In this document: in pieces, positions 33,927-42,494 of the stretch
Position numbering within the stretch: the first letter of the stretch is position 1
How the letters are laid out: every line of letters starts with the position of its first letter
Assembly: GCF_021725675.1 (NCBI RefSeq)
Contig: NZ_JAKJPO010000010.1
Coordinates: 62,001-126,000, forward strand
Reading direction: 5' to 3'
Source of the DNA: Marilutibacter chinensis
GTDB taxonomy: Bacteria; Pseudomonadota; Gammaproteobacteria; Xanthomonadales; Xanthomonadaceae
DNA length: 64,000 nucleotides
The notes under the pieces: generated by a model
Database searches by the model: none
The model's input: only the letters and a program-made list of their open reading frames with translations
Told to the model about the DNA's origin: nothing
Position numbers and translations under genes: made by a program

Positions 33927-35207
33927 TCAGCCGTCGCGCCCGCACCGGGCGGCGCGGGCCAGCAGCAGCGCACGTTCGCGCGAGTTGCGGGTCAGTTCCG
34001 CGGCGCGTTCGAATTCGCCGCGGGCCTCGTCGTGGCGGCCAAGGCGGAACAGCAGATCGCCGCGAACGCTCGGCAGCAGGTGGTAGTGCCTGAGCGAGGG
34101 TTCGCCGACCAGGGTATCGGCATGGTCCAGGCCGGCGGCCGGGCCGGCATGCATCGCGATCGCGACGGCGCGGTTGAGCTCGACCACCGGCGACGGCGCG
34201 AGGCGGGCGAGCTGCGCGTACAGGCTGGAGATGGTCGCCCAGTCGGTGGCCTCGGCGGTCAGCGCACGCGCATGGCAGGCCGCGATCGCCGCCTGCAGCG
34301 TGTACGGGCCACGCTCGATGTTGCGCGCCGCGGCGATCCGCTCGGCCTGCTCCAGTGCCGCCAGTCCGCGCTGGATCAGCAGCCGGTCCCAGCGCGAGCG
34401 CTCCTGTTCCAGCAGCAGGACCGGTTCGCCGTCGGAATTGGTGCGGGCATGGCTGCGCGAAGCCTGGATCTCCATCAGCGCGACCAGACCGTGCACCTCG
34501 TCCTCGGCCGGCATCAGTCCGGCCAGGATCCTTCCCAGCCGCAGCGCTTCCTCGCACAAGGCGGGGCGGATCAGATCGTCGCCGGCGGTCGCCGAGTAGC
34601 CCTCGTTGAAAATCAGGTAGATGACCTCCAGCACCGAGGCCAGGCGTTCGCCCAGTTCGTCGCCGCGCGGCACCTCGAACTCGACATCGGCCTCGCTCAG
34701 GCTGCGTTTGGCGCGGACGATGCGCTGGGCGATGGTGGGCTCGGTGGCGAGGAACGCGCGTGCGATCTCGGCGGTGGTCAGGCCGCCGAGCAGGCGCAGG
34801 GTCAATGCGAGCCGCGCCTCCCGCGACAGCACCGGATGGCAGGCAACGAATATCAGCCTCAGCAGATCGTCGCCGATCGGGTCATCGAGCGTGGCGAGTT
34901 CGGCGTCGTGCCGCGTCTCCTGCTCGTGCTCCAGCTCGTGGGCGATCTGCAGGTGCTTGAGATCGGCCATCTGGCCGTGGCGGATGCGGTCGATCGCCCG
35001 GCGCCTGGCGGTGGTTGTCAGCCAGGCGCCGGGATTGTCGGGAATGCCGTCCGAGGGCCACTTTTCCAATGCGGCGACCAGCGCATCCTGGGCAAGGTCC
35101 TCGGCCAGCCCGACGTCGCGCAACATGCGGGCGAGCGTGGCGATCACGCGGGCCGATTCCATTCGCCAGATGGCGTCGATGCGGCGGTTGATCTCATGGT
35201 CGCTCAT
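33927..35207 (-). CDS. ECF42-type RNA polymerase sigma factor with C-terminal extension
   Basis: A 426-residue factor. Sigma region 2 is about 10-80 (AEDLAQDALVAALEKWP, then AIDRIR), region 4 about 115-170 (LTLRLLGGLTTAEIARAFL, IAQRIVRAKRSL). The rest is the DUF6596/TPR-like extension (VYLIFNEGY pattern as VIYLIFNEGYSA, VELNRAVAIAMHAGPAAGL). This size and tail define group ECF42, whose members lack a classical anti-sigma factor and are usually encoded beside a DGPF/YCII protein, present here two genes upstream. An alternative start at 35240 adds 11 residues; 35207 matches the family. Confidence 0.9.
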   Translation of the reverse strand: MSDHEINRRIDAIWRMESARVIATLARMLRDVGLAEDLAQDALVAALEKWPSDGIPDNPGAWLTTTARRRAIDRIRHGQMADLKHLQIAHELEHEQETRHDAELATLDDPIGDDLLRLIFVACHPVLSREARLALTLRLLGGLTTAEIARAFLATEPTIAQRIVRAKRSLSEADVEFEVPRGDELGERLASVLEVIYLIFNEGYSATAGDDLIRPALCEEALRLGRILAGLMPAEDEVHGLVALMEIQASRSHARTNSDGEPVLLLEQERSRWDRLLIQRGLAALEQAERIAAARNIERGPYTLQAAIAACHARALTAEATDWATISSLYAQLARLAPSPVVELNRAVAIAMHAGPAAGLDHADTLVGEPSLRHYHLLPSVRGDLLFRLGRHDEARGEFERAAELTRNSRERALLLARAARCGRDG

Positions 35208-35394
35208 GTCGCGTGATGTCAGCACTCCGGGTTCCGGCATGCAAGTGCCGATTGCAGCCGTTCAATGCCTGCGCATGGCCTGCGTTGCTCCACAAGGGCC
35301 ACCGGGGGCCGCAGCGACTGGAAAACCGGGGGACGCGTGCGGGGGCGCATGGTGGCCCGTGTGGAGCAGTCCGCGAAACCGGAAGCGCTGGCCG

Positions 35395-35835
35395 CTACGC
35401 CTGCGGCGGCTCGCCGGCCATGTGGAACACCTCCCACACGTGGCCATCCGGGTCTTCGAAACCGTGCTGGTACATGAAACCGTGGTCGATCGCCTCGCGC
35501 GGCGTGCGTCCGCCTGCGGCCACCGCGCGGGCGACCAATGCGTCGACCGCCTCGCGGCTGTCCAGCGGCAACGCGATCAGCGCGCCGACGCTCTTGCCGG
35601 GATCGGCGACCGGCCGGGTGACGAAGGTGGCGAAGTACTTCTCGACCAGCAGCATCACGAACAGGTTCTCGCCGAGGATCATGCAGGTTGCATTCTCATC
35701 GGTGAAGGCCGGGTTGAAGCTGTAGCCGAGTTCGGTGAAGAACCTGATCGAGCGGTCGAGGTCCTTGACCGGCAGGTTGATGAAGATCTGTGCGTGGGAG
35801 GTGCTGCCGTGCGCGGCGGCGTTCTTGGCGGTCAT
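35395..35835 (-). CDS. VOC-family (glyoxalase-fold) protein
   Basis: A 146-residue single VOC module pair: IFINLPVKDLDRSIRFFTELGYSF (described by NLPVKDL and FF-LGY, about 17-40) and HGFMYQHGFEDPDGHVWEVFHM at the end, where H and E are typical metal ligands. No substrate can be assigned. It sits in the middle of the YCII-VOC-VOC-sigma operon. Confidence 0.88.
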   Translation of the reverse strand: MTAKNAAAHGSTSHAQIFINLPVKDLDRSIRFFTELGYSFNPAFTDENATCMILGENLFVMLLVEKYFATFVTRPVADPGKSVGALIALPLDSREAVDALVARAVAAGGRTPREAIDHGFMYQHGFEDPDGHVWEVFHMAGEPPQA

Positions 35836-35874
35836 GGCGGGCTTTCCTTGTGAACTCGTGAGTGGGGGGCGGGC

Positions 35875-36318
35875 TCAGGCGGCCTTGCCCGGGGTCGGGC
35901 AGTCCTCGCTGGCGCGCAGGCAGTTGATCATCCACGGCTTGCCGTAGCGGTCGACGAGCATGCCCCAGCGCAGCGCCCAGAACGTCTCCTGCAGCGGCAT
36001 CTTGATCTCGCCGCCGTCGGTCATCGCGGCCCAGACGCGTTCGGCGTCCTCGGGCGTATCGACGGTGACGTTGATCGTGGTGCTGTCGGTGCCGGCGTTT
36101 TCCGGCGGCGGGCCGTCCGCGCCCATGATCACCGCGTCGCCGACCATGAGGCAGCTGTGCATCACCAGGTCCCTGGAATCGGGCGGCATCTGGTCGCACA
36201 TCGGCGATTCGCCGTAGGTCATGCGTCCCACGACCTCGCCGCCCAGGGCCTTGGCATAGAAGTCGAAGGCCTCGCGGCACTTGCCGCCGAAATCGCACAT
36301 ATAGGGAATGAACTGCAT
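35875..36318 (-). CDS. PhnB-like VOC-family protein
   Basis: A 147-residue protein of the PhnB/3-demethylubiquinone methyltransferase-like VOC group: MQFIPYMCDFGGKCREAFDFY, GEVVGRMTYGESP, AEDAERV pattern as PEDAERVWAAM and WGMLVDRYGKPWMIN. Such proteins are commonly co-encoded with ECF sigma factors and YCII proteins. Metal ligands are not all obvious. 39 bp separate it from the next VOC gene. Confidence 0.9.
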   Translation of the reverse strand: MQFIPYMCDFGGKCREAFDFYAKALGGEVVGRMTYGESPMCDQMPPDSRDLVMHSCLMVGDAVIMGADGPPPENAGTDSTTINVTVDTPEDAERVWAAMTDGGEIKMPLQETFWALRWGMLVDRYGKPWMINCLRASEDCPTPGKAA

Positions 36319-36356
36319 GTCGGATCTCCTGTGGGATGGGGATGGATGGTGGTAGT

Positions 36357-36779
36357 TCAGTTGCCGGCGAGCCGCTCGCGCAGGCGTTCTTCCTGCTCGC
36401 GGAGCTCGGGAGTGAACGCCTCGCCGAAGTCGTCGGCCTCGAAAACGGGGCGGATCTCGATGACCGATTCGCCGGGCATCGGGTTCGGGCAGCGCTTGAC
36501 CCACTCGATCGCTTCGTCCATCGAACGGACCTGCCACAACCAGAAGCCTGCGACCAGCTCCTTGGTCTCGGCGAACGGACCGTCGGTGACGGTGCGGTTC
36601 TTGCCGTCGAAGGTGACCCGGGCTCCGCGCGAGGACGGGTGCAGGCCTTCGCCGGCGAGCATGATCCCGGCCTTGACCAGTTCCTCGTTGTAGCGGCCCA
36701 TCTCGGCGAGCAGCTGTTCGCTGGGCATGATTCCCGCCTCGGAATCGGCGGTGGCCTTGACGATGACGATGACGCGCAT
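36357..36779 (-). CDS. YCII/DGPF-family protein
   Basis: A 140-residue protein with the hallmark DGPFAETKELVAGFW (about 66-80) and a C-terminal IEIRPVFEADDFG. DGPF proteins accompany ECF42 sigma factors and are thought to take part in their control. It is the first gene of the operon, so the promoter should lie just upstream, next to an inverted repeat beginning at 36871. Confidence 0.92.
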   Translation of the reverse strand: MRVIVIVKATADSEAGIMPSEQLLAEMGRYNEELVKAGIMLAGEGLHPSSRGARVTFDGKNRTVTDGPFAETKELVAGFWLWQVRSMDEAIEWVKRCPNPMPGESVIEIRPVFEADDFGEAFTPELREQEERLRERLAGN

Positions 36780-36870
36780 GGCGGTTTCTCCTGTCTGCAG
36801 CGGGCGGTTTTCGCCTGCTTTCGAGATCACGACGAACCAGCCCGGGACGGATCGACATCCATCGCGAAAA

Positions 36871-37249
36871 TTTTCTGGTTCTTCTCCCGGTTGCGGGGAA
36901 TAGTGACTTCGGATGGAGTGGCGGCCCATCGGGGCGGGGGTTGCTCCGTCCTCATGTCGACGTCCTGCCTCAGAATCGGGCCGCGGATCCTGCATGGTCC
37001 GCTCTCCGCCCCCCCCAACCCCGACAGACGCCGCCTTTCGCGGACGTGAAGGTTCAGGCTTCGGCTGTTCTTTGTTCAAAGCGCCAGCAGCGTGTCCAGA
37101 AGACGGTGGGTGTGGGGTTTGCAGGATCGCAAGCGGCATGGATGCCGCGCCCGAGCCCCCAGGGATGGGTTTACGGCGTGTCCTGCAAACCCCACGCCCA
37201 CCGGCTCCCCTCCGTGGATACCACCGCAATCGGGAGAAGAACCAGAAAA
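36871..37249. repeat. outer inverted repeat bounding a 379-bp non-coding element
   Basis: Left arm 36871-36896 (TTTTCTGGTTCTTCTCCCGG then TTGCGG) and right arm 37224-37249 are reverse complements at 25 of 26 positions. They enclose gene-free DNA that contains a second, nested inverted repeat. The arrangement suggests a small transposable or palindromic element without a transposase. The left arm lies about 90 bp upstream of the YCII operon and might also hold its promoter. Confidence 0.65.
37104..37203. repeat. inner inverted repeat with hairpin core (REP-like)
   Basis: Arms 37104-37126 and 37181-37203 pair at 22 of 23 positions (TGGGGTTTGCAGGA with TCCTGCAAACCCCA at the core). The loop holds a perfect 7-bp hairpin GCGGCAT-GG-ATGCCGC (37133-37148) and then CCAGGGATGGGTTTACGGCG (starting 37159). 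The latter resembles the core of the repeat at 57122, so both probably belong to one dispersed family. Confidence 0.6.
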
Positions 37250-37358
37250 CTGCCCGGAACCGCTATGCCTGGAACGGGGGAGGAACCCAAACGTGTCATG
37301 GTGGCAAGCTCCAGGTGACAGGCGTAGGCTCGGCCGCATCTACGAAGTGGATGCAGTC

Positions 37359-37652
37359 GTGGCCCGGGTCGTACTCGCATCGGCATTGGCACGCTGGCTG
37401 TCGTCGGACACCGGTTCGGCGACAGGGGGCGAGGTCGCGCTCGACGCCGATGGCTCGACCCTGCGCGAGGTGCTGGACGACGTGTTCGCGCATCACCCGG
37501 GCTTGCGTGGCTACGTACTGGACGAGCAGGGCGCCGTCCGCCACCACGTCGCGCTGTTCGTCGACGGCCAGGCCGTGCGCGGCAAGGCGCTCGATCATCC
37601 GATGTCCGCACGCGCCGAGCTCTACGTGATGCAGGCGCTGTCAGGAGGCTGA
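37359..37652 (+). CDS. MoaD/ThiS-like small protein
   Basis: A 97-residue beta-grasp protein: GTG start, VVLASALARWL, STLREVLDDVFAHHPGLRGYVLDEQG, HHVALFVDGQAVR and a C-terminal ALSGG, so the diglycine needed for adenylation and sulfur transfer is present. GTG 37359 is chosen over an in-frame GTG at 37347 by the usual MoaD N-terminus; no strong ribosome site is seen. The BNR-repeat gene begins one base after the stop, forming a two-gene unit. Not next to any molybdopterin or thiamine genes. Confidence 0.75.
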   Translation: MARVVLASALARWLSSDTGSATGGEVALDADGSTLREVLDDVFAHHPGLRGYVLDEQGAVRHHVALFVDGQAVRGKALDHPMSARAELYVMQALSGG

Positions 37653-37653
37653 A

Positions 37654-38763
37654 ATGTCCGATACGTTGCTGGTGTCCACCCGCAAGGGCCTTTTCATCCT
37701 GGAGCGCGGCGGCGGCGCGTCCTGGCGGATCGCTCGCACCGCCTTCCTCGGCGACAACGTGACCCTGACCGCGACCGACCCGCGCGACGGCAGCTGGTAT
37801 GCGGCACTGAATCTGGGCCATTTCGGCACCAAGCTGCACCGTTCGGGCGATCGTGGCCGCAGTTGGGAGGAATGCGCGGTTCCGGCGTACGCCGAGGGGC
37901 AGATGGCGCACACCGGCGACGGCAAGCCGCCGACCGCGGCGACCCTGAAGCTGCTGTGGTCGCTGGTGCCCGGCGGCGCCGACGAACCCGGCCGTTTGTG
38001 GGCCGGAACGATCCCGGGCGGGCTGTTCCGTTCCGACGATGCCGGCCGGAGCTGGCAACTGACGGAATCGTTGTGGCAGTACCCGGGGCGTGGCGACTGG
38101 TTCGGCGGCGGCTACGACTGGCCCGGCATCCATTCGATCTGCGTCGATCCGCGCGATCCGCGCTGCCTGCGGGTCGCGGTGTCGACCGGCGGCGTGTGGC
38201 AGAGCGACGATGGTGGCGAAAGCTGGCGCCAGTGCGCCGGCGGGATGCGCGCCGAGTACATGCCGCCCGAGCAGAGCCGGGAGGCGGGCGTTCAGGACGT
38301 GCACCGGATGGTGCAGTGCCGCTCGGCGCCGGACAGCCTGTGGGTGCAGCATCACAACGGCGTGTTTCGCAGCACCGGCGGCGGCGACAACGACTGGCAG
38401 GAAGTCACCGGGGTGCCGCCGTCGGCGTTCGGTTTCGCCGTCGCGGTGCATCCGGACGAACCGGACACCGCCTGGTTCGTTCCGGCGGTGAAGGATGAGA
38501 AGCGTTATCCGGTCGACGGACGGCTGGTGGTCGCGCGCACCCGCGATGGCGGGCGCACGTTCGACGTGCTGTCCGATGGCCTGCCGGAGACGCCCGCCTA
38601 CGACCTGGTCTATCGCCACGGTCTCGCCATCGATGGCAGTGGCGAGCGGCTCGCGTTCGGCAGCACCACCGGCGGAGTCTGGTCCAGCGACGACCGGGGC
38701 GACCGCTGGACGCCGCTGGAGGCGCGCCTGCCGCCGGTCCATGCGGTCGAGTTCGCCGCCTGA
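37654..38763 (+). CDS. WD40/YVTN/BNR-repeat beta-propeller protein
   Basis: A 369-residue protein without a signal peptide. Repeated BNR (Asp-box) motifs are visible: SGDRGRSWEE pattern as SGDRGRSWEEC, SDDAGRSWQL, SDDGGESWRQ, TRDGGRTFDV and SDDRGDRWTP, consistent with a 5-7-bladed propeller. Sialidase-type propellers share these motifs, but the catalytic Arg triad and FRIP motif are not evident, so it is better called sialidase-like without activity. It is coupled to the MoaD-like gene (GGAGG ribosome site, 1-bp spacing). Confidence 0.85.
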   Translation: MSDTLLVSTRKGLFILERGGGASWRIARTAFLGDNVTLTATDPRDGSWYAALNLGHFGTKLHRSGDRGRSWEECAVPAYAEGQMAHTGDGKPPTAATLKLLWSLVPGGADEPGRLWAGTIPGGLFRSDDAGRSWQLTESLWQYPGRGDWFGGGYDWPGIHSICVDPRDPRCLRVAVSTGGVWQSDDGGESWRQCAGGMRAEYMPPEQSREAGVQDVHRMVQCRSAPDSLWVQHHNGVFRSTGGGDNDWQEVTGVPPSAFGFAVAVHPDEPDTAWFVPAVKDEKRYPVDGRLVVARTRDGGRTFDVLSDGLPETPAYDLVYRHGLAIDGSGERLAFGSTTGGVWSSDDRGDRWTPLEARLPPVHAVEFAA

Positions 38764-38897
38764 GCGAGTGATACGGCCGGCCGGTTCACCCCGCGTTGAA
38801 CTCCTTCCGGGCGTTGCCGCCTAGACTTGGGGGACCGGTCCTGCCGGCCCGAAGCCCATCCCGGTTCCGCGGGAGCCGGCCGCCGCCCATACTCGTG

Positions 38898-39959
38898 ATG
38901 CCGATGCGATATCTCTTCCGAACCTGTGGACTGCTGCTGTTCAGTGCCGTGATCGCGGCCTGCAGTCCCGGGGGGGCGCTCGACACGGAAGAGCCGGCCG
39001 CACCGGAGCAGGCGACGTCGATGAACAGCGGCGGGCGCGAGGACTTCGGCGCCACCGTGACCGAGATTCCGAAACCGGAACCCAAGTGGGATCCCTACGA
39101 GGACATCGCCGCGGTCGACTGGACGCCGATGGAGCTCGGCTCGGGTCTGGCCCGTGTCAGCTGCGATCGCGATTACGAATCCAAGGGCGATGGCGAGCCG
39201 CTCAGGTCGCTGGGATTCTCGAGCCTTTGGAAGCAGATGCAGGCCTGCCGCGACGCCGGAGTGGTGCGGATCCGCTATCGCGGCAAGATCTCGTCGGACT
39301 TCACCGCGCTGGTACAGCGGGTGGCCGACATGGGCGACACGCTTGGGATCGGGAGCCGCATCCTCGACATCGATTCCAGCGGCGGCCAGGTCGAGGACGC
39401 AATTCGCGCCGGCGACGCGATGGCCGAGTCGGGCTGGATGATCTGGGTGCGCGAGGATGCGGTCTGCCACAGTTCCTGCGTACTGATCCTGGCCGCTGGC
39501 GACATGCGCATGATCGCCGGGTCGGTCGGCATCCACCGGATGCTGCGGATCGGTTCCAGGGCGACCTCGCGTGCCGAACTCAACCAGGAGCTGCGCGAGA
39601 TCCATGAGCAGCTCAGCCAATACCTGCAGCGCAACGGCGCCGCGACGACCATCGCCGACCTGATGATGACCGTGCCCAACCGCAGCCTGCGCCTGCTGAC
39701 GACGCAGGAACTGGATCTGTTCGGGCTGTCGGGCCGCAATGCGGCCGAGGACGACCTCGACCGGATCCGTCTCGCCCGCAAGTGCGGCGAGGCCTTCGTG
39801 CGCCGGCAGGATGCGTTCTTCCGCGACTACAACCTGCTGTGCGCGAACCCCGGCGAGGAAGTCGCGGGGATGGGCGAATGCGGCCGCGACCTCAAGCGGC
39901 GTTACGGCTTTCCGGATCGGGACTGCCCCGCCGACGGCCCGCTGTCCGAGTACGACTGA
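38898..39959 (+). CDS. ClpP/crotonase-fold lipoprotein, COG3904-like
   Basis: A 353-residue protein with lipobox VIAAC (C22). The central domain looks like a ClpP-type serine-protease fold: IDSSGGQVEDAIRAGDAMAE (about 158-177), a CHSSC motif with candidate Ser S193 bounded by C190 and C194, and GIHR with candidate H213. This pattern matches periplasmic COG3904-type proteins. The rest has paired Cys. Either a peptidase or a binding fold; activity not shown. ATG 38898 places the lipobox properly, while an upstream start at 38796 does not. Confidence 0.7.
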   Translation: MPMRYLFRTCGLLLFSAVIAACSPGGALDTEEPAAPEQATSMNSGGREDFGATVTEIPKPEPKWDPYEDIAAVDWTPMELGSGLARVSCDRDYESKGDGEPLRSLGFSSLWKQMQACRDAGVVRIRYRGKISSDFTALVQRVADMGDTLGIGSRILDIDSSGGQVEDAIRAGDAMAESGWMIWVREDAVCHSSCVLILAAGDMRMIAGSVGIHRMLRIGSRATSRAELNQELREIHEQLSQYLQRNGAATTIADLMMTVPNRSLRLLTTQELDLFGLSGRNAAEDDLDRIRLARKCGEAFVRRQDAFFRDYNLLCANPGEEVAGMGECGRDLKRRYGFPDRDCPADGPLSEYD

Positions 39960-40069
39960 GCGGCGCCGCGTCAGCCCTCGCGCCGACGCGCTGGCCAGGA
40001 GGAGGGCGGACCGGTTAACGTCCCGTCCTGCATCGGCCGCCGCATCGCGGACAGGGAAGAACAGCGCGC

Positions 40070-41050
40070 ATGATCGTACCGGAGTACTGGGCCGAGGCCA
40101 GGCTGCAGCACCGCAGTCATCGCAGGAGCATCACCGTACGCCGGTTCGGGTGGTCGGACGACAGCCCCGCCGCCGCGCAGGCCCACGCCGATGCGCGTGC
40201 ATGCGAGGCGCTCGAACGCGTCCTTGCCGGCGAACCGCTGCGTCGCCGCGAACCGAAGGTCGCCTACAACGGTGCCGAGGGCGTGCCGATCCGCGAGGAG
40301 ATCGTCCAGCGCCACGGCGACACCGTCGTTTCGCGCAACGGCTATGGCGCGCTGTGCCTGAACACGCCGGATGTGCTGTTCGCCGACGTCGACTTTTCCG
40401 ATGAGGCCGGCGGATGGTTGCGGCTGACCGTCTTCGGTGTGCTGGTGGCGGCGGCGATCGCTTTCGGAATGCTCACGCAGTCGCACGGATGGGGCGTGGC
40501 GGCGGTGGTGGTGGCGCTGCTGTTCGGCAGTGTGCTCGCCCATCTTCTGCATCGGTGGTCGGTGAAGATGCGCGGCGGACCGGAGCGGATCGCGCGACGG
40601 CGCGTGGCAGCCTTCGTCGCCGCGAACCCCGACTGGCATCTGCGCGTGTACCGCACCCCGGCCGGCCTGCGGGTGCTGGCGATGCACCGGCGTTTCGATC
40701 CGGCCAGCGATGAGGCCGCGAATCTGTTCGAGGCACTGGGGACCGATCCGCTGTATGCGCGGATGTGCCGGCGGCAGCACTGCTTCCGCGCCCGTGTCAG
40801 TCCCAAGCCCTGGCGCATCGGCATCGGACGGCATCTGCGCCCGCGACCTGGCGTCTGGCCGGTGTCGCCGGAGCGCATGCCCGAGCGCCGCCGCTGGGTC
40901 GAGGATTACGAGCAGGCCGCGCGCGGCCATGCTGCATGCCGCTTCGTCGAAGCCCTGGGCAGCATCCGGAGCGTCGACGCAACCGCCGAGCGGGTCATGG
41001 TCCTGCACGACGATCTTTGCCGCGCGCGGCAGGCGCTGCCGATCGCCTGA
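40070..41050 (+). CDS. unknown membrane protein with two central helices
   Basis: I do not recognise a named family. The 326-residue product has a soluble N-part (about 1-120, with YNGAEGVPIREEIV and GALCLNTPDVLFADVDF), two transmembrane helices (about 122-142 and 146-164), and a basic C-terminal cytosolic domain (about 165-326; DWHLRVYRTPAGLRVLAMHR, FEALGTDPLYARMCRRQ). The Cys-containing CLNTP and CRRQHCF motifs may matter. No neighbours clarify its role. A good open frame with sensible hydropathy makes it a real gene. Confidence 0.75.
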   Translation: MIVPEYWAEARLQHRSHRRSITVRRFGWSDDSPAAAQAHADARACEALERVLAGEPLRRREPKVAYNGAEGVPIREEIVQRHGDTVVSRNGYGALCLNTPDVLFADVDFSDEAGGWLRLTVFGVLVAAAIAFGMLTQSHGWGVAAVVVALLFGSVLAHLLHRWSVKMRGGPERIARRRVAAFVAANPDWHLRVYRTPAGLRVLAMHRRFDPASDEAANLFEALGTDPLYARMCRRQHCFRARVSPKPWRIGIGRHLRPRPGVWPVSPERMPERRRWVEDYEQAARGHAACRFVEALGSIRSVDATAERVMVLHDDLCRARQALPIA

Positions 41051-41111
41051 GCCGCCGATACGGACGGGGAAGCGCTTCAGCGTTCGCGCAGGGGGCAAAG
41101 CCGGCGGGAGC

Positions 41112-41336
41112 TCAGCCGGCGACGACGACTTCGATGCGGACGTCGTCGAGCTCGACCATCTGGCCCGCGCGGATCTTGCAGGTCCTGCGCAGCTCCACCA
41201 CGCCGTCGACGCGCACCGCGCCGCTGGCGACGATCGCCTTGCCGGCGCCTCCGCTGTCGCACAACCCGGCCAGCTTCAGCAACTGATTGAGTTCGACGTG
41301 TTCGCGGTCGAGTTCGAAGACGAGGGTTTCTGGCAT
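41112..41336 (-). CDS. S4-domain RNA-binding protein, YbcJ-like
   Basis: A 74-residue protein made of one S4 RNA-binding domain: VELNQLLKLAGLCDSGGAGK, GAVRVDGVVELRRTCKIRAGQ. Length and order match the YbcJ group, thought to bind RNA in ribosome maturation. It is 11 bp downstream of the membrane-protein gene on the same strand. Confidence 0.9.
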   Translation of the reverse strand: MPETLVFELDREHVELNQLLKLAGLCDSGGAGKAIVASGAVRVDGVVELRRTCKIRAGQMVELDDVRIEVVVAG

Positions 41337-41347
41337 GGCGGATCGGT

Positions 41348-41914
41348 TCAGAGGCGTTCGTAGAGCCGGTAGATCCAGCTCAGTTCGTAGAGCAGGGCGG
41401 CGACCACGAATGCGGCGTGGAAGCGCTGCGAGCGGGTCCGCATCGCGACCAGGCACAGCAGCACGTAGCCGGTGTTGCGGAACAGGTATTCGTGGCCGAG
41501 GCCCGCGAAGTAGCTGCGGCCCTTGATCAGGGTGTCGCCCATGTCGACCACATAGGACAGGGCCATCAGTCCGAAGAACCAGCGGCGCCGGGAGATGAAG
41601 TAGTCGCGGTAGCCGGCGTAGTCGCGCAGGTCGTCCGGGAACAGCAGCGTGCACATCAGGAAGAACAGCACGATGTAGCTGATCAGGAAGCCGTACTTGA
41701 GGAAGGTCCATTCGGAGACGTGCACCAGCCGGTATTCCCACCACCAGAAGTGCACCAGCAGCACGAACATCGTGACGGCCCAGCCGATGTGGATCCAGTA
41801 CACCTTCTGCCGGTCCGGGTGCTGGACGAACTGTGCGAGCCCCTTGAGCAGGGTCGTGATCGACAGGCCGAGCACGATGCCCATCAGGATGCGGATGTGC
41901 GGGTACTGCTCCAT
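41348..41914 (-). CDS. hypothetical polytopic membrane protein
   Basis: A 188-residue protein with about five hydrophobic helices and many aromatic residues (HFWWWEYRLVH, WIYRLYERL at the C-terminus). It is very low in charge within helices. No family recognised and no catalytic motif visible. It is probably co-transcribed with the S4 gene. Confidence 0.8.
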   Translation of the reverse strand: MEQYPHIRILMGIVLGLSITTLLKGLAQFVQHPDRQKVYWIHIGWAVTMFVLLVHFWWWEYRLVHVSEWTFLKYGFLISYIVLFFLMCTLLFPDDLRDYAGYRDYFISRRRWFFGLMALSYVVDMGDTLIKGRSYFAGLGHEYLFRNTGYVLLCLVAMRTRSQRFHAAFVVAALLYELSWIYRLYERL

Positions 41915-42017
41915 GCCGTCCTCCCGTGCGTTGTGCCCGGCCCTGTCGGCCGGTATCCGCGTGCTTCCGTCGTCGCCGGCCGATCATCCCACGGCGGCGA
42001 AGGCGGTGGCGGCGGCG

Positions 42018-42413
42018 TCAGCGTCCATTGGCGCTGAACCGTCCCGGCCCCAGCAATGCCAGAGCCACCGACGCGGCCAGGAACATGCCCTGCAGCTCCA
42101 GCGCCCAGCCACCCTGATTGTTGAAGCGGCCGAGTTCTCCCATGTGCACCAACGCGATCGCGAACAGCATGTTCACCGCGACCAGCACCGCACCGATCCG
42201 GGCATGGAAGCCGACGATCAGCATCAGCGGTCCGAGCAGCTCGCCGACCAGCACGCCGTAGCCGATGAAGCCCGGCAGGCCGTGCGACTCGACCAGGCCG
42301 ATGATGCCGGCCATCCCGCCCTTGAGCTTGGCGGCGCCGTGCAACATGACCAGCAGGCCGAGGGTCACGCGCAGGATCAGTTTCGCGATGTCGTGCTGGG
42401 TGGCGGGATTCAT
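42018..42413 (-). CDS. DoxX-family membrane protein
   Basis: A 131-residue four-helix protein matching DoxX: LILRVTLGLLVMLHGAAKL, LVGELLGPLMLIVGFHARIGA, FNNQGGWALELQGMFL. Members are linked to quinone or sulfur redox functions and oxidative stress, but most, including this, are undefined. It lies between the small membrane protein and an EamA transporter. Confidence 0.9.
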   Translation of the reverse strand: MNPATQHDIAKLILRVTLGLLVMLHGAAKLKGGMAGIIGLVESHGLPGFIGYGVLVGELLGPLMLIVGFHARIGAVLVAVNMLFAIALVHMGELGRFNNQGGWALELQGMFLAASVALALLGPGRFSANGR

Positions 42414-42494
42414 TCGGGGTCCTGGTCCGGGTGGCGGGTGCGTGCCGCGTTCCTGGCGGAGGATAGCGGAAACCCTCCGCGACGGCGGTGCCGC

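Noticed and set aside
37654..38763. True sialidase
   Set aside because: Asp-box repeats are present, but the FRIP motif and catalytic Arg triad are not evident, and no secretion signal exists.
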